Below, piece after piece: positions 6,649 through 7,029 of a stretch of DNA of 7,029 nucleotides. Source of the stretch: Flavobacteriaceae bacterium. Its GTDB lineage: Bacteria; Bacteroidota; Bacteroidia; Flavobacteriales; Flavobacteriaceae. The notes under the pieces were generated by a model. That model was not told where the DNA came from. It searched no databases and saw only the letters and a program-made list of their open reading frames with translations. Numbering within the stretch: the stretch's first letter is position 1; each line of letters opens with the position of its first letter. Location of the stretch: contig CP070731.1 in NCBI GenBank assembly GCA_020347545.1, positions 1,609,426 through 1,616,454 on the forward strand, written 5' to 3'. Made by a program: the position numbers and the translations under genes.

Positions 6649-7029
6649 CTAATCGTCGATAAACTGATTCTCTTCGCCAAATCGGTCTATAATGAGGCCA
6701 ATTATTTCATTTGCAGTGGACTCAATAGCTTTGTTGGAAATATTTATTTGTGTAAATCCACCTCTTTTAAAAAGAAATTTGGCATACTGCAGTTCCTGGC
6801 CAACTGTTTTAGTATCCGTGTAGTTCATAGTTGATAAATTACCCATGCCTTTCCATCTTTTTTGTCGCTGTATGACTAAATGGTTTAGATTGATGTTTAA
6901 ACCAAAAACCCGATTCTTATCAATTTCAAATAATTCTTTAGGTGGGTCAATTCCTTTTATAAGCGGCACATTGGCCACCTTCCATCCAAACATGGACATG
7001 TATACACTTAAGGGTGTTTTTCCACATCT
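6649..7029 (-). CDS. PpsR-type (DUF299) pyruvate dikinase regulatory protein, C-terminal part
   Basis: The frame is open to the right edge, so the ATG at 6999 is internal and the gene begins outside the window. The visible 126 residues are the C-terminal part of a protein whose relatives are about 270-280 residues long. The edge encodes RCGKTPLSVY, which corresponds to the family's nucleotide-binding loop (SRTSKTPLSxYL in other members). WKVANVPL, a PPKELFEID segment, FGLNIN, and the C-terminal VGQELQYAKFLF and NISNKAIESTANEII follow, all typical. Family members are bifunctional: they inactivate PEP synthase or pyruvate phosphate dikinase by ADP-dependent phosphorylation of a threonine, and reactivate it by phosphate-dependent removal. 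They thus set the direction of flux between pyruvate and PEP. Which dikinase is the target here cannot be told. The gene converges on the receptor gene with a 29-base gap that shows no clear terminator. Confidence 0.9.
   Translation of the reverse strand, partial: RCGKTPLSVYMSMFGWKVANVPLIKGIDPPKELFEIDKNRVFGLNINLNHLVIQRQKRWKGMGNLSTMNYTDTKTVGQELQYAKFLFKRGGFTQINISNKAIESTANEIIGLIIDRFGEENQFIDD

Overview
This window looks like chromosomal DNA from a member of the Bacteroidota, most likely a marine or environmental flavobacterium. This is inferred from gene content and signals, not from a database match. The supporting signs are an outer-membrane receptor that joins a carboxypeptidase-regulatory-like domain, a plug and a barrel, a LytS-type kinase with a LytTR regulator, weak or absent Shine-Dalgarno sequences before most starts, and a -7 promoter box of the TAnnTTTG type. 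No rRNA, tRNA, insertion sequence, CRISPR array or phage gene is visible. Coding density is high, and the longest gene-free stretch is 209 bases.

Layout: (1) 2-892, plus strand: the C-terminal part of a Gfo/Idh/MocA-family oxidoreductase, cut by the left edge. (2) 989-2305, plus: a 12-helix APC-superfamily amino acid permease. (3) 2321-4037, minus: a two-gene operon for a LytS/YehU-type membrane histidine kinase and its LytTR response regulator. The regulator gene begins at a TTG inside the end of the kinase gene. (4) 4247-6619, plus and divergent from the operon: a 790-residue TonB-dependent-receptor-like outer-membrane protein. (5) 6649-7029, minus: the C-terminal part of a PpsR-type (DUF299) pyruvate, water dikinase / pyruvate phosphate dikinase regulatory protein, cut by the right edge.

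The most interesting part is the 209-base gap between the kinase operon and the receptor gene. It holds four related half-sites, arranged as two direct-repeat pairs with a 21-base period, that face outward around one dyad centred at about position 4141. A 21-base period is the geometry expected for LytTR-domain DNA-binding sites. Each pair lies 28-30 bases upstream of a -7-like box for the gene it faces. The simplest reading is that the LytTR regulator controls both its own operon and the divergent receptor gene, making a self-contained sensor, regulator and receptor module. The signal and the imported substrate cannot be told from the sequence. The genes on either side (oxidoreductase, permease, PpsR) look like ordinary housekeeping or metabolic neighbours with no visible link to the module.
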